A program made the position numbers and the translations under genes. A stretch of 64,000 nucleotides of DNA from an uncultured Trueperaceae bacterium (GTDB taxonomy: Bacteria; Deinococcota; Deinococci; Deinococcales; Trueperaceae): NCBI GenBank assembly GCA_937873495.1, contig CALMXZ010000012.1:310001-374000 (forward strand), given 5' to 3'. Under the pieces are notes generated by a model. It searched no databases. It worked only from the letters and a program-made list of their open reading frames with translations, and had not been told where the DNA came from. This document shows, one piece after another, positions 28,031 through 40,986 of the stretch. Every line of letters starts with the position of its first letter. The first letter of the stretch is position 1.

Positions 28031-28981
28031 ATGCTACTCATCGTCACCACTTCCCTGGACGGTCGCCTCCAGAAGAGCGCCCTCGAGCTCGTTTCCGTCG
28101 CTCGTCAACTCTCCCCGGCAGCTGCGAGCGCCATCGTCATCGGGCAGCGCGCCGCCGCCGACGCCATGGCCGACTACGTCCAGACGGTCAGGCACGTGGC
28201 GGCCGAGCGCCTCACGGCCGACGAGCTCACGACGGCCGTGAGCCAGCTCGCACGCGAGCTCGGGGCCGACACGCTGCTCTTCAGCGCCAACCGCCTCGGC
28301 CAGAGCGTGGCCCCGCGGGTCGCCGTGCGCCTCGGCGCCGCCCTCCTGGAGGACGTCATCGCCCTCGCGACCGTCGGCGGCGGCCTGGAGGCCAAGCGCT
28401 ACAGCTACCTCGCCCGCGTCACGGAGACCGTCCGCACGAGCGGCGCCGCCGGCACGACGGTCGTGAGCGTCAAACCGAACGTCTTCAGGGCGGCCGAGCC
28501 GGCCGGTCACGGGACCGTGACGGAGTTCGCGCCGCAGCCGCTGCCCACGGACGCGCGCGTGAGCGTCGGGGAGCGGACCACGTCCGTCGGCGGGCGCGTC
28601 GCCCTCGAGGAGGCCAAGGTCGTCGTCGCGGGCGGACGTGGCCTCGGCAGCGCCGAAGCGTTCACGCGGGAGGTCGAGCCGCTCGCGGCGGTCCTTCGCG
28701 CCGGCGTGGCCGCGACGCGGGCGGTCGTCGACGCCGGCTGGCGGCCGTACGACGAGCAGGTCGGCCAGACGGGCAAGAGCGTCGCACCAGATCTCTACAT
28801 CGCGCTCGGCATCTCCGGCGCCGTGCAGCACCTGTCCGGCATGAGCCGCTCGAAGGTCGTCGTGGCCGTCAACAAGGACCCCGACGCCCCCATCTTCAAG
28901 GTCGCCGACTACGGCATCGTCGGTGACGTCGGGGCGATCGCTCCCGCGCTACGCGAGGCGGTGCAGAGGCTAGACGGCTAA
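28031..28981 (+). CDS. etfA: Electron transfer flavoprotein alpha subunit
   Basis: A 316-residue ETF-alpha that holds the FAD and passes electrons to the quinone pool through ETF-quinone oxidoreductase (not in the window). The FAD-binding C-terminal half shows [46 protein letters not shown] and [23 protein letters not shown]. The ATG has AAGGAAGG nearby. Its TAA shares a base with the next ATG (TAATG), so the GNAT-C39 gene is translationally coupled to etfA. Confidence 0.95.
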   Translation: MLLIVTTSLDGRLQKSALELVSVARQLSPAAASAIVIGQRAAADAMADYVQTVRHVAAERLTADELTTAVSQLARELGADTLLFSANRLGQSVAPRVAVRLGAALLEDVIALATVGGGLEAKRYSYLARVTETVRTSGAAGTTVVSVKPNVFRAAEPAGHGTVTEFAPQPLPTDARVSVGERTTSVGGRVALEEAKVVVAGGRGLGSAEAFTREVEPLAAVLRAGVAATRAVVDAGWRPYDEQVGQTGKSVAPDLYIALGISGAVQHLSGMSRSKVVVAVNKDPDAPIFKVADYGIVGDVGAIAPALREAVQRLDG

Positions 28982-30123
28982 TGCCAGGCCACGGCTCGCG
29001 GCCGCCCTCCGGCCTGGTCGTCAGGCGCGCCGAGCGGAGCGACCTCGAGGCCATCAACGAGCTGGAGGCCTACTTCCCGGGCGACCGCATGTCCAGGGCG
29101 TCGCTGGCCCGGCTGCTGGGGCGCGACAGCGCCGAGGTGTGGGTGGCCGAGATCGACGGCGAGGTCGTGGGCGACGCCGTCGTGCTGTTCCGGCGCGGCT
29201 TCGAGTCCGCGCGGCTCTACTCGATGGTGGTCAACCCGGAGCACCGGGGGCGCGGCGCGGCGCGCGCCCTCCTCGCCGCCGCCGAGGAGGGCGCGCGCGA
29301 GCGGGGCGCCATCGTCATGCGCCTCGAGGTGCGCGAGGACAACGAGGCCGCCATCGCGCTCTACGGCGCGTGCGGCTACTCGGTGAGCGGCCGCACCGCC
29401 GACTACTACGAGGACCACTCCACGGCGCTGCGCATGCGCAAACGCTTCACCAGGGGCGGGGCGACGGTCCTCGGCATCCCGTACTACCCCCAGACGCTCG
29501 ATTTCACGTGCGGGCCGTCGTCGCTCATGATGGCCATGCGCTACCACGGCTACCCCGTGCCGCTGGAACGATGGCTGGAGCTGACGTTGTGGCGCGAGGC
29601 CACCACCGTCTTCATGCTCTCCGGGCATGGCGGTTGCAGCGCGCACGGGATCGCGGTCGCCGCGCTGAGGCGCGGCTTCCAGGCGAGCGTCGTCACGTCC
29701 GACCCGGGAACGCCGTTCGAGGGGAGCGTGCGGGGCGAGAAGCGCGAGGTGGTGCGCATCGCCCACACGACCTTCGAGCGCGAGCTACGCGGCTTCGGAG
29801 GCAAGGTCGAACTGCGCGACTTCGGGCACCAGGAAGTGGCAGACATCGTCGCGCGCGGCGCGGTGCCCATCGTCCTGGTATCCGGCTACCGCCTGTACGA
29901 GGCGCGCGTGCCCCACTGGGTCGTCGTGACGGGCTTCGACGACGACCACATCTACTTGCACGACCCCATCGTCCCGGAAGGGAGCGGCAGGGCGGATAGC
30001 GTTCACCTGCCCATCAAGCGCGAGCTCTTCGACAAGGTCACGCGGTGGGGGAGGGGCCGCCACCGCGCCATGGTCGTCGTCGAGCGCTGGGGGAACGTCA
30101 GACGTCTCCTGCCAGGTAGCTGA
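28981..30123 (+). CDS. GNAT acetyltransferase - C39-like peptidase fusion
   Basis: A 380-residue two-domain protein. Residues about 12-150 form a GNAT N-acetyltransferase with the acetyl-CoA loop in VVNPEHRGRGAARALL and EVREDNEAAIALYGACGY. Residues about 160-375 form a C39/papain-like cysteine peptidase: nucleophile Cys 177 in DFTCGPSSLMM, His 312 in VPHWVVVTGFD and Asp 328 in YLHDP. There is no signal peptide. From family knowledge, such fusions occur beside RimK-like ligases with RLAN domains in proteobacteria. Here the ligase genes converge with it and overlap its last 26 bases. It may cleave or acetylate the ligase product; the substrate is unknown. Confidence 0.85.
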   Translation: MPGHGSRPPSGLVVRRAERSDLEAINELEAYFPGDRMSRASLARLLGRDSAEVWVAEIDGEVVGDAVVLFRRGFESARLYSMVVNPEHRGRGAARALLAAAEEGARERGAIVMRLEVREDNEAAIALYGACGYSVSGRTADYYEDHSTALRMRKRFTRGGATVLGIPYYPQTLDFTCGPSSLMMAMRYHGYPVPLERWLELTLWREATTVFMLSGHGGCSAHGIAVAALRRGFQASVVTSDPGTPFEGSVRGEKREVVRIAHTTFERELRGFGGKVELRDFGHQEVADIVARGAVPIVLVSGYRLYEARVPHWVVVTGFDDDHIYLHDPIVPEGSGRADSVHLPIKRELFDKVTRWGRGRHRAMVVVERWGNVRRLLPGS

Positions 30124-30973
30124 TGATCTCAGCGTAGATCTCCGGGTTCTGCTGGTCCTCGTCGCCCGCCGCGATCGTCGGGTTGTCGTTCACCTCGATG
30201 ACGAAGAACTCGCCGTCGATCTCCTTGATGTCGATGCCGTAGAGGCTCGAGCCGATGGCGTTCGCGGCGGCCAGGGCGGTGGCCGTGAGCTTGGGGTTGG
30301 CGGCGTCGCGGTGGACGGCCTGCGTCTTCGCCCACTCCCCGCCTTCCGTGCGGTCCATGAGGCGCCACTGCGCCGGAGCGAACGCGTACTTCACGACCGC
30401 CAGCACCTTGCCGTTCAGCGTGATCACGCGCCAGTCGAACTCGCTCGGCATGTACTGCTGCACAACGATGCGATCGGCACGACGTAGGAAGCGCTTGCCG
30501 ACCTTGACGAAGGCGTCCGGCGTCGCCACCTTGTCGACGTAGGCGCTGAAGCTCGAGTTCGGCGCCTTGAGCACGAGCGGAGTGCCGAGCTCCTCGAAGA
30601 GCCGCGAGGCCGACATGGCGTTGAGGTCGCTCTCGACGAGGAAGCGCGTCTCAGGGATGGGGACGCCGCGCGCCGCGAGCCGGGCGTACATGTTGACCTT
30701 GTCGCAGCAGATGAGGATGGCGGAAGAGTGGTCGAGGACGCGCTTGCCGAGGATCTCGGCCTGGCGCGCGACCACGTACGTCGTGTTCAAGGGGTCGGTG
30801 AGGGCGCGGATGAAGATGCCGTCGTAGTTCCTCAAGTACTTGAGTTCGTTCTTGAAGAGGAAGTCGAGGTCGTGGCCCAGTTCGAACGCCGCCAGGCGGA
30901 AGTTCGTCAGCGCGGTGAGCTCGACGGACGAGCGGATGGTGTAACGCTCAGTGAAGATGGCTAGGCGCGCCAT
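30098..30973 (-). CDS. RimK-like ATP-grasp amide ligase (catalytic half)
   Basis: A 291-residue ATP-grasp ligase of the RimK group, which forms amide bonds between an acyl-phosphate and an amine or amino acid. Visible pieces are FIRALTDPLNTTYVVARQAE, the switch to the grasp fold with DKVNMYARLAARGVPIPET, the ATP lysine strand LVLKAPNSSFS, and the Mg-binding EVNDNPTI after FFVIEVNDN. The usual N-terminal RLAN domain is absent and encoded by the immediately upstream gene, which overlaps it by 13 bases. Its acceptor and donor are unknown; ribosomal S6 modification is unlikely given the operon. Confidence 0.85.
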   Translation of the reverse strand: MARLAIFTERYTIRSSVELTALTNFRLAAFELGHDLDFLFKNELKYLRNYDGIFIRALTDPLNTTYVVARQAEILGKRVLDHSSAILICCDKVNMYARLAARGVPIPETRFLVESDLNAMSASRLFEELGTPLVLKAPNSSFSAYVDKVATPDAFVKVGKRFLRRADRIVVQQYMPSEFDWRVITLNGKVLAVVKYAFAPAQWRLMDRTEGGEWAKTQAVHRDAANPKLTATALAAANAIGSSLYGIDIKEIDGEFFVIEVNDNPTIAAGDEDQQNPEIYAEIISYLAGDV

Positions 30974-31599
30974 GTACCCAGACCTTCCAGGACCGCTCGC
31001 TCGCCTTCGTCGAGGTCCTTGAACGGCAGCGGCTCGATGGCCGAGAGCTGGTACGCCTTCAGCGTGACGATGACCCGAACACGCATGAGGGGCAGACGGA
31101 ACACCTCGAACAGGCGTTCGCCGAACTCCTTGTACTCCGCCGTCGCCGTGCGCCCGAGCACGAGGCGCACCACGTCGACGCGGTGGTCGTGGGGCAGGCG
31201 CTGGGCCAGCACGGCGTACTTGCCCGTGTAGGTGAGGCCCTTACGCCGCGACTCCAACGCCTGGGCGTCGAGGAGCAGCTCGCCTGACAGCGAGAACGGG
31301 TTGATGGGGTACGCCATCATGGGCGGTTCGGGGAAGCGGTCGGTGACGATCTCGTACTCCGGCACCGGGATGCCGGCCTGCTTGGCCTTCTCCATGGCGA
31401 TGGCCACCACGTAGGCGTCGAGCGCGTCCGTCGTGCTCGGGATGGAGAGCACGCCCTCCAGCTCCGCGTCGAGGCTGGCGTAGTAGCCGCGCGTCAGGTA
31501 CGTGTAGTCGCCGGCCACGTTGGCGACGTCGGCCCGAACGGGGCTGGTCGGGCGGCCGAAGAGCCCCTTGTCGAGGTGCAGGAAAGGGCGGAAGCTCAC
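30961..31599 (-). CDS. RLAN-domain protein (RimK-like ATP-grasp N-terminal domain)
   Basis: A 212-residue protein matching, by eye, the RLAN domain normally fused to RimK-like ligases. The telling stretch is [25 protein letters not shown], which parallels the SYRYQSxGYYVSLLAEARGHxVxPS pattern of proteobacterial fusions. It has no catalytic motif of its own and is probably a substrate- or peptide-recognition partner. A GTG start overlaps the pgk stop (GTGA) and its 3' end overlaps the ATP-grasp gene, so stoichiometric expression of both halves from the gapA-pgk transcript is expected. Confidence 0.75.
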   Translation of the reverse strand: MSFRPFLHLDKGLFGRPTSPVRADVANVAGDYTYLTRGYYASLDAELEGVLSIPSTTDALDAYVVAIAMEKAKQAGIPVPEYEIVTDRFPEPPMMAYPINPFSLSGELLLDAQALESRRKGLTYTGKYAVLAQRLPHDHRVDVVRLVLGRTATAEYKEFGERLFEVFRLPLMRVRVIVTLKAYQLSAIEPLPFKDLDEGERAVLEGLGTWRA

Positions 31600-32786
31600 A
31601 GTGTGGTGGGGTCGAGGGCGGCTACGCCGGGCAGGACCCTGCCCTCGAGGTACTCCAGCGAGGCTCCGCCGCCCGTCGACACGTGCGAGATGCGCTCGAG
31701 CAAGCCGGCCGAGTTGAGCGCCGCGATGGAGTCGCCGCCGCCCACGACCGTGTAGGCGGGGAGGGCGGCGAGCGCCGTGCCGACCGCCATGGTGCCTGCG
31801 TCGAACGGCGGCGTCTCGAACACGCCGAGCGGCCCGTTCCAGAAGACCGTTCCGGCCCCTTGCAGCGCGGCGACGAACTCGGCGCGCGCCGCGGGGCCGA
31901 TGTCGAGGCCCATGAGGTCGTCGGGGATGGCATCGGACTGGTGCACGCTCGCCCCGGCGCCGTCGTCGATGGCGCGCGCGCAGACGGAGTCTCTCGGCAG
32001 CAGCAGGCGCACGCCGCGCGCCTCGGCGTCGGCGACTATCCGCCGCGCCGTGTGGTAGAGCTCCGGCTCGACGAGCGACTTGCCGACGCTACCCCCCCGC
32101 GCCGCGACGAACGTGTAAGCCATGGCGCCGCCGACGGCGATGGTGTCGGCGAGGGCGAGCAGCCGCGTGATGACGCCGAGCTTGTCGCTGACCTTGGCGC
32201 CGCCGAGGACCACGACGAAAGGCCGGGTGGGATGCTCGACGAGCCTGGCGAGCGCGGAGAGCTCGGCGTCCATGAGGTACCCGGCGGCGTTCGGCAGGAG
32301 CCTGGCGACGCCCTCGGTGGTCGCGTGGGCCCGGTGGGCGGCGCCGAAGGCGTCGTCGACGTAGACGCTCGCGTAGCTCGCCAGCGTGCGCGCCAACGCC
32401 GGGTCGTTCGCCTCCTCGCGCGGATCGAAGCGGCTGTTCTCGATGAGCGTAACGCTACCGGGCGGGGCGGCCGCCACGAACTCCTGCTGCTCGGCGCTCG
32501 CCGGTCCGGGCGTGGGGGCGTAGCGGACCTCGCGGCCCAACAGCTCGCCCAGCCGCCTGGCGACCGGGCCGAGGCGGTACTTGTCCTCCGGTCCGCCCTT
32601 GGGGCGGCCGAGGTGGGAGGTAAGGACGAGCGTCGCGCCGCGCTCCAGCAACGCTCGCAGCGTCGGGAGCGCCGCGCGGATGCGCGTGTCGTCCTTGACC
32701 ACCCCGTCCTTGATGGGCACGTTGAAGTCAACGCGCACCAGCACGCGTTCGCCTGTCACGTTCAGGTCGTCGACCCGGCGGTACAT
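31596..32786 (-). CDS. pgk: Phosphoglycerate kinase
   Basis: Pgk converts 1,3-bisphosphoglycerate and ADP to 3-phosphoglycerate and ATP in glycolysis. The 396-residue protein shows [23 protein letters not shown], the domain-linker region [27 protein letters not shown] and the C-terminal [12 protein letters not shown] and [15 protein letters not shown]. Standard length, no anomaly. It begins 17 bases after gapA and its stop overlaps the RLAN gene, extending a glycolytic operon into the ligase genes. Confidence 0.97.
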   Translation of the reverse strand: MYRRVDDLNVTGERVLVRVDFNVPIKDGVVKDDTRIRAALPTLRALLERGATLVLTSHLGRPKGGPEDKYRLGPVARRLGELLGREVRYAPTPGPASAEQQEFVAAAPPGSVTLIENSRFDPREEANDPALARTLASYASVYVDDAFGAAHRAHATTEGVARLLPNAAGYLMDAELSALARLVEHPTRPFVVVLGGAKVSDKLGVITRLLALADTIAVGGAMAYTFVAARGGSVGKSLVEPELYHTARRIVADAEARGVRLLLPRDSVCARAIDDGAGASVHQSDAIPDDLMGLDIGPAARAEFVAALQGAGTVFWNGPLGVFETPPFDAGTMAVGTALAALPAYTVVGGGDSIAALNSAGLLERISHVSTGGGASLEYLEGRVLPGVAALDPTTL

Positions 32787-32803
32787 GGTCTCGGCAGGCT
32801 CCT

Positions 32804-33859
<1,056 letters not shown>

Positions 33860-33874
33860 TTAGCAAGCCAAGCA

Positions 33875-33880
33875 ATTGTA
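33875..33880 (-). promoter_or_regulatory. -10 box for the gapA operon
   Basis: TACAAT on the minus strand, 78 bases before the gapA ATG, in the 170-base gap after ileS. No convincing -35 is seen. Confidence 0.45.
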
Positions 33881-33966
33881 GCGCAGCGCAAGGTGAGCGC
33901 AGGATGGCGTTTCGTCCCAGTGCCCTTCACCTTCACCGCGCCGCGCCGGGGCCTCCGGCCTCCGGC

Positions 33967-37326
<3,360 letters not shown>

Positions 37327-37371
37327 GCGGCTCACCTCGTCCCCGAGGTCCGTGGTCACGGGTACACGACA

Positions 37372-37700
37372 AGGCGCCCCAACCACGACGTGTTGGGGCG
37401 CCTCGGGAGCGCGGTACCACCCAACTTTGCCGTTCGCCGTCGCCGGCGTCGGCCTCGCCGACCGCCGCGATCGGCGACGGTCCGGTGCTGTTACGGGCAC
37501 CGCCCGGCTCCGTCTACCACCCGCCTCAGGGCGTTGTGCGGCCCAGGCAGGCTTCGGGGAGCGGCTCGGGGAGGATACCTGACGCGCCGACCGGCCTCCG
37601 GGCTCTCACCGTTCCCGGATCGCTGTGGGCGGCTAGAGGCGCGAGGACTGTTCCCGTCATCGCCTTGGCCTTGCGAGGAGTAGTGACGTTGGTCACGTCC
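37372..37700 (-). promoter_or_regulatory. T-box riboswitch leader of ileS
   Basis: The minus-strand leader carries the T-box core TGGGTGGTACCGCG at 37423-37410, followed by a 12-bp hairpin (AGGCGCCCCAAC and complement, 37372-37403). Upstream, GGTGAGAGCC at 37610-37601 resembles the apical stem I motif, and ATC at 37576-37574, followed by a CTCC...GAGC block, is the probable isoleucine specifier codon. A second ATC at 37620-37618 is less well placed. Uncharged tRNA-Ile would stabilise the antiterminator and raise ileS expression. The hairpin has only a weak T-tail, so control could be at translation instead. Confidence 0.8.
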
Positions 37701-37720
37701 TCGTGGCGCGCAACACTTTA

Positions 37721-38043
37721 CAACCAGCAGTGTCGGCGCTAGACTCAAACGTAGCAGCAGGCATGAGGCACGTCAATAGGTCCTGTTGCTGCCCCTAAGC
37801 ACAACCAGGCGCTTCCTGGTATGGCCAAGCCAGCAACGGACCCGTCGACATCAAGCGACCGTTCGCCTCCGCGGCGCTTGAGGAGCGGCCCCTCGAAAGG
37901 TGATCCGTCCTTAAGTGCGGCAGTGTGGCGTGGTGAGCAGTGCGAAGACCGGAAGCGCCCGGATCCTGTAGGAAACATGTCGTGAGTTTTACGTGTCGGC
38001 TAGAACGCAGACCGTGTAGCCGGAAGGTGCCTAAGGAGATGGC
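37721..38043 (+). other. Untranslated region upstream of rho
   Basis: This roughly 320-base region between the T-box leader and rho has no convincing gene. It contains small inverted repeats (for example ACCAGG/CCTGGT at 37804-37820) and ends with the ribosome site TAAGGAG before the rho ATG. Long rho leaders often mediate Rho autoregulation, but no specific attenuator was recognised. Confidence 0.4.
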
Positions 38044-39756
38044 ATGAGCCCGAAAGAAGACGAAGCGCTTACCGTCGTGGCCCCCGCAGCGGAGGCGCCA
38101 GCGCCCCGCAAGCGTGGCCGGCCTCGCAAGAACCCGGAGGCCGCCGCGGCGGCGCCCGCGCCGACGGCCGCCGTGCCCGCAGCGGTCGTGGCCGCGCCGA
38201 CGCGAGACGTGGCCGCGCGAGACGTGGCCGCGCGAGACGTGGCCGCGCGAGACGCGGCCGCGCCGCGAGACGCGGGCGCCGCCGAGCCCGCGGCGCGCAG
38301 CGAAGCCGACGGTGGGAACGAGCGCCAGCGCGGGAGGACGGCCAGGGCGAGCGAGGACGAGCCGCGGCGTTCGGGGGGCGGGCGGCAGGCGGAGCCGGTC
38401 CAGGACGATGCGGACGAGGACCTGGATGGCGACGACTCCGGAGCGGGCGACGACGGCCAGCGCGGCCGCGGCCGGAACCGCCGCAACCGCGCCGCGCGCA
38501 AGCCCGGCTTCAACTTCCGCGAGCTGCACTCCAAGATCCTGCCCGAGCTGCACCTGCTCGCCAAGGAGGTCCAGCTCGAGGACTACCGCAGGATGAGCAA
38601 GGACGACCTCGTCGTCGCCATCCTCGAGCGCTCGGCGGAGAGCGAGGGCTTGCGGCTCGTCAAGGGCTACCTCGAGATCTCCTCGGACGGCTACGGCTTC
38701 CTGCAGGAGTCGCTCCTCCAGAACAACACGCGCAGCGTCATCGTGTCGGCCGGCCTCATCAAGCAGTTCCGGCTGCGCACCGGCGACCTCATCCTCGGCA
38801 AGGCCCGGCGCCCGCGCGAGAACGAGCGCTACGGCACGCTCATCCGCGTCGAGGCGGTCAACAGCGTTGACCCGTTCCAGTCCTCGAAGCGCCCGCGGTT
38901 CGAGGAGCTCACCCCGACGTTCCCCGAAGCGCGCATCAAGCTCGAGACCGTCGGCAACGAGCTGTCGACCCGCGTCATCGACCTGCTCGCGCCCATCGGC
39001 CGCGGTCAGCGCGGCCTGATCGTTGCGCCGCCGAAGGCTGGCAAGACGACGCTCCTCAAGAAGATCGCCAACGCCGTCGTCGCGAACGAGCCGGACATCA
39101 AGGTGATCGTGCTCCTCGTCGACGAGCGGCCCGAGGAAGTCACCGACTTCCGCGAGTCCGTCCACGGCGTCGAGGTCATCGCGAGCACGTTCGACGAGCC
39201 CCCCAGCAACCACATCCGCGTGGCGGAGTTCGTGCACGAGCGCGCCAGGCGCATCGTCGAGGACAGCGGCCACGTCATGATCCTCCTCGACTCCATCACG
39301 CGGCTCGCGCGCGCCAACAACCTCGTCACGCCCCCCACCGGCCGCACCCTGTCCGGCGGTCTCGACTCCAACGCCCTTCACTGGCCGAAGCGCTTCCTCG
39401 GCGCCGCCCGCAACATCCGCGGCGGCGGCAGCCTCAGCATCCTGGCCACCGCCCTCGTCGAGACGGGCTCGCGCATGGACGACGTGATCTTCGAGGAGTT
39501 CAAGGGCACTGGCAACATGGAACTGCACCTGAGCAGGCACCTCGAGGAGCGGCGCATCTTCCCGGCCATCGACATCCTCAAGTCGGGCACGCGCCGCGAG
39601 GACCTGCTCCTCAGCGAGGACGTGCTCGCCAAGATGTGGCTCCTGCGCAAGGTCATCTCCGACATGGACCCGGCCGAGGCCATGGAGATGCTCCTCGGGC
39701 GCCTCGGGCGCAGCAAGAGCAACGCGGAGTTCCTCGCCACCCTCACGCAAGGCTGA
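38044..39756 (+). CDS. rho: Transcription termination factor Rho
   Basis: A 570-residue Rho. The ATP-driven hexameric helicase core (about residues 155-570) shows the RNA-binding fold LVKGYLEISSDGYGFLQES, Walker A APPKAGKTTLLKK, Walker B VMILLDSITRLARA and the Q/R-loop region TGRTLSGGLDSNAL. Ahead of it is an unusually long N-terminal region of about 150 residues rich in Ala, Pro, Arg, Asp and Glu, including an RDVAA repeat encoded by 15-bp tandem repeats. Such disordered, charged insertions occur in some high-GC Rho proteins and may affect RNA binding or phase behaviour. GGAG precedes the ATG. Confidence 0.96.
   Translation: MSPKEDEALTVVAPAAEAPAPRKRGRPRKNPEAAAAAPAPTAAVPAAVVAAPTRDVAARDVAARDVAARDAAAPRDAGAAEPAARSEADGGNERQRGRTARASEDEPRRSGGGRQAEPVQDDADEDLDGDDSGAGDDGQRGRGRNRRNRAARKPGFNFRELHSKILPELHLLAKEVQLEDYRRMSKDDLVVAILERSAESEGLRLVKGYLEISSDGYGFLQESLLQNNTRSVIVSAGLIKQFRLRTGDLILGKARRPRENERYGTLIRVEAVNSVDPFQSSKRPRFEELTPTFPEARIKLETVGNELSTRVIDLLAPIGRGQRGLIVAPPKAGKTTLLKKIANAVVANEPDIKVIVLLVDERPEEVTDFRESVHGVEVIASTFDEPPSNHIRVAEFVHERARRIVEDSGHVMILLDSITRLARANNLVTPPTGRTLSGGLDSNALHWPKRFLGAARNIRGGGSLSILATALVETGSRMDDVIFEEFKGTGNMELHLSRHLEERRIFPAIDILKSGTRREDLLLSEDVLAKMWLLRKVISDMDPAEAMEMLLGRLGRSKSNAEFLATLTQG
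38202..38261 (+). repeat. 15-bp tandem repeat inside rho
   Basis: Four adjoining copies of a 15-base unit (GCGAGACGTGGCCGC, the last with one substitution) encode a RDVAA repeat. The period is a multiple of three, so copy-number changes would keep the frame. Confidence 0.9.
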
Positions 39757-39769
39757 GGTCGGCGCCGGC

Positions 39770-40360
39770 GTGAGGACGGGCGCCGCTGTCCAGGGCGGTC
39801 GGCGCGCGCGCCGCCTGGCGAGCTGGTTGCTGGCGGCCGCGCTCGGCCTCGCCTTCGCGGCCGAGCCTGGGGAGGGCGGGGCCGCGGCGCGACGCGACGC
39901 GCTGCGTGCGGCTCAGGGGGCGGCGCTCGCCGGCGCCGTCGACGCCATGCGCGGCGTCGACTGGAGCACCACCGGCTTCGCGCTGCCCGTGCAAGGGCGC
40001 GTCTCCTCCTACTTCGGCTGGCGGAACGTCTCCGTCAACGGCAACCGGTACCACGGCGGGCTCGACATCGCCGCCCCATCCGGCACGCCGGTGAAGGCGG
40101 CGCGCTCCGGCGTCGTTGTTCGCGCCGGTTGGTGGGGGACCTACGGCAACGTCGTCGTGTTGGATCACGGCGACGGCAGCGAGACGCGCTACGCCCACCT
40201 CAGTGCCATCGCCGTGCGGGTAGGGGAGTCGCTCAGGCAGGGCGACGTGCTCGGCGCCGTCGGCAGTACGGGCGCCTCGACCGGCCCGCACCTGCACTTC
40301 GAGGTGCGCTTCGACGGCCGGGCGGTCGACCCGTTGCCGTACCTGCAGGGGCGGCTCTGA
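39770..40360 (+). CDS. M23 family (LytM-type) cell-wall peptidase
   Basis: A 196-residue exported peptidase. An N-terminal Arg-rich signal segment (RRARRLASWLLAAALGLAFA) is followed by a LytM/M23 domain with zinc ligands in YHGGLDIAAP (HxxxD) and GPHLHFEV (HxH), plus TYGNVVVLDHGDG. These enzymes cleave peptidoglycan cross-bridges or act as degenerate activators, but here the ligands look complete. A GTG start lies 13 bases after rho, suggesting read-through from rho. Confidence 0.88.
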   Translation: MRTGAAVQGGRRARRLASWLLAAALGLAFAAEPGEGGAAARRDALRAAQGAALAGAVDAMRGVDWSTTGFALPVQGRVSSYFGWRNVSVNGNRYHGGLDIAAPSGTPVKAARSGVVVRAGWWGTYGNVVVLDHGDGSETRYAHLSAIAVRVGESLRQGDVLGAVGSTGASTGPHLHFEVRFDGRAVDPLPYLQGRL

Positions 40361-40453
40361 GCGGACCTTCGGGGGTGCGTCGCGGCCCCGGCGGTGGGGT
40401 AGGCTTGGCTGTCCCTCGGTGGTGGGCGGACCGGCAGCCGGCTGGTCGCCAAA

Positions 40454-40486
40454 TCGGAACTGTTCCGAGGTAAAAGGTTGTACAGT
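40454..40486 (+). promoter_or_regulatory. Operator and -10 box of the Rrf2-desulfurase operon
   Basis: A perfect palindrome TCGGAAC-T-GTTCCGA (40454-40468) lies 12 bases before the -10 box TACAGT (40481-40486), so it covers the expected -35. The placement is typical of an autorepressor site and the regulator encoded just downstream is the obvious binder. Confidence 0.7.
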
Positions 40487-40522
40487 AGGGCACGGCGGTC
40501 AAGCCGCTGGGGAGGTCAAGGC

Positions 40523-40972
40523 ATGTGGGTATCGACCAAAGCGCAGTACGGCATGAGGGCCCTCGTAGAAGTGGCGCTCAGCGGTGACGAACCCATCAGC
40601 CTCAAGACGGTCGCGGAACGCCAACTCCTCAGCCATCAGTACTTGGAGCAGATCTTTGCCATCCTGCGCCGCGCCGGCATCGTCGAAGCGATCAGGGGGG
40701 CCCACGGCGGTTACCGCCTCGCGCGGCCCCTCGAGGAGATCGACAGCCTCGAGGTCGTCGAGCTCCTGGAGGGCAGCGTGGCGCCCGTAAGCTGCATCGT
40801 CGACTCCGCCAACTGCGTCCGCGCCGGCATGTGCTCGACGGAGAGCCTCTGGCGGCGGGTGGACGCCGCCGTGCGCCAGGTCCTGCGCTCCACGAGCCTG
40901 GCCGACCTGGTGCAGCAGCGCCGCCTGCTCGGCATCCAGCCGTTGCCGCAGTACCTCGGGCGCGACGACTGA
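40523..40972 (+). CDS. Rrf2-family transcriptional regulator (IscR-like)
   Basis: A 149-residue Rrf2 protein. The N-terminal winged helix shows STKAQYGMRALVEVAL and RGAHGGYRLARP. Three cysteines at 91, 98 and 104 (SCIVDSANC, then VRAGMC) match the [2Fe-2S]-binding spacing of IscR. It probably represses its own operon when it holds a cluster. The ATG was chosen because GGGGAGG lies just upstream. It precedes a cysteine desulfurase, the typical IscR context, but no IscU, IscA or HscAB genes follow. Confidence 0.9.
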   Translation: MWVSTKAQYGMRALVEVALSGDEPISLKTVAERQLLSHQYLEQIFAILRRAGIVEAIRGAHGGYRLARPLEEIDSLEVVELLEGSVAPVSCIVDSANCVRAGMCSTESLWRRVDAAVRQVLRSTSLADLVQQRRLLGIQPLPQYLGRDD

Positions 40973-40986
40973 CGAGTACCCCGCTG

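Noticed and set aside
30098-31599. LysX/ArgX-type lysine biosynthesis ligase with LysW carrier
   Set aside because: No LysW-like small acidic carrier with a C-terminal Glu is nearby, and the RLAN partner and VIEVNDNP end match the RimK-RLAN group rather than LysX.
37795-39750. 651-codon open frame antisense to rho
   Set aside because: Rho is unmistakable on the other strand; the antisense frame has no recognisable domain and is a composition artefact.
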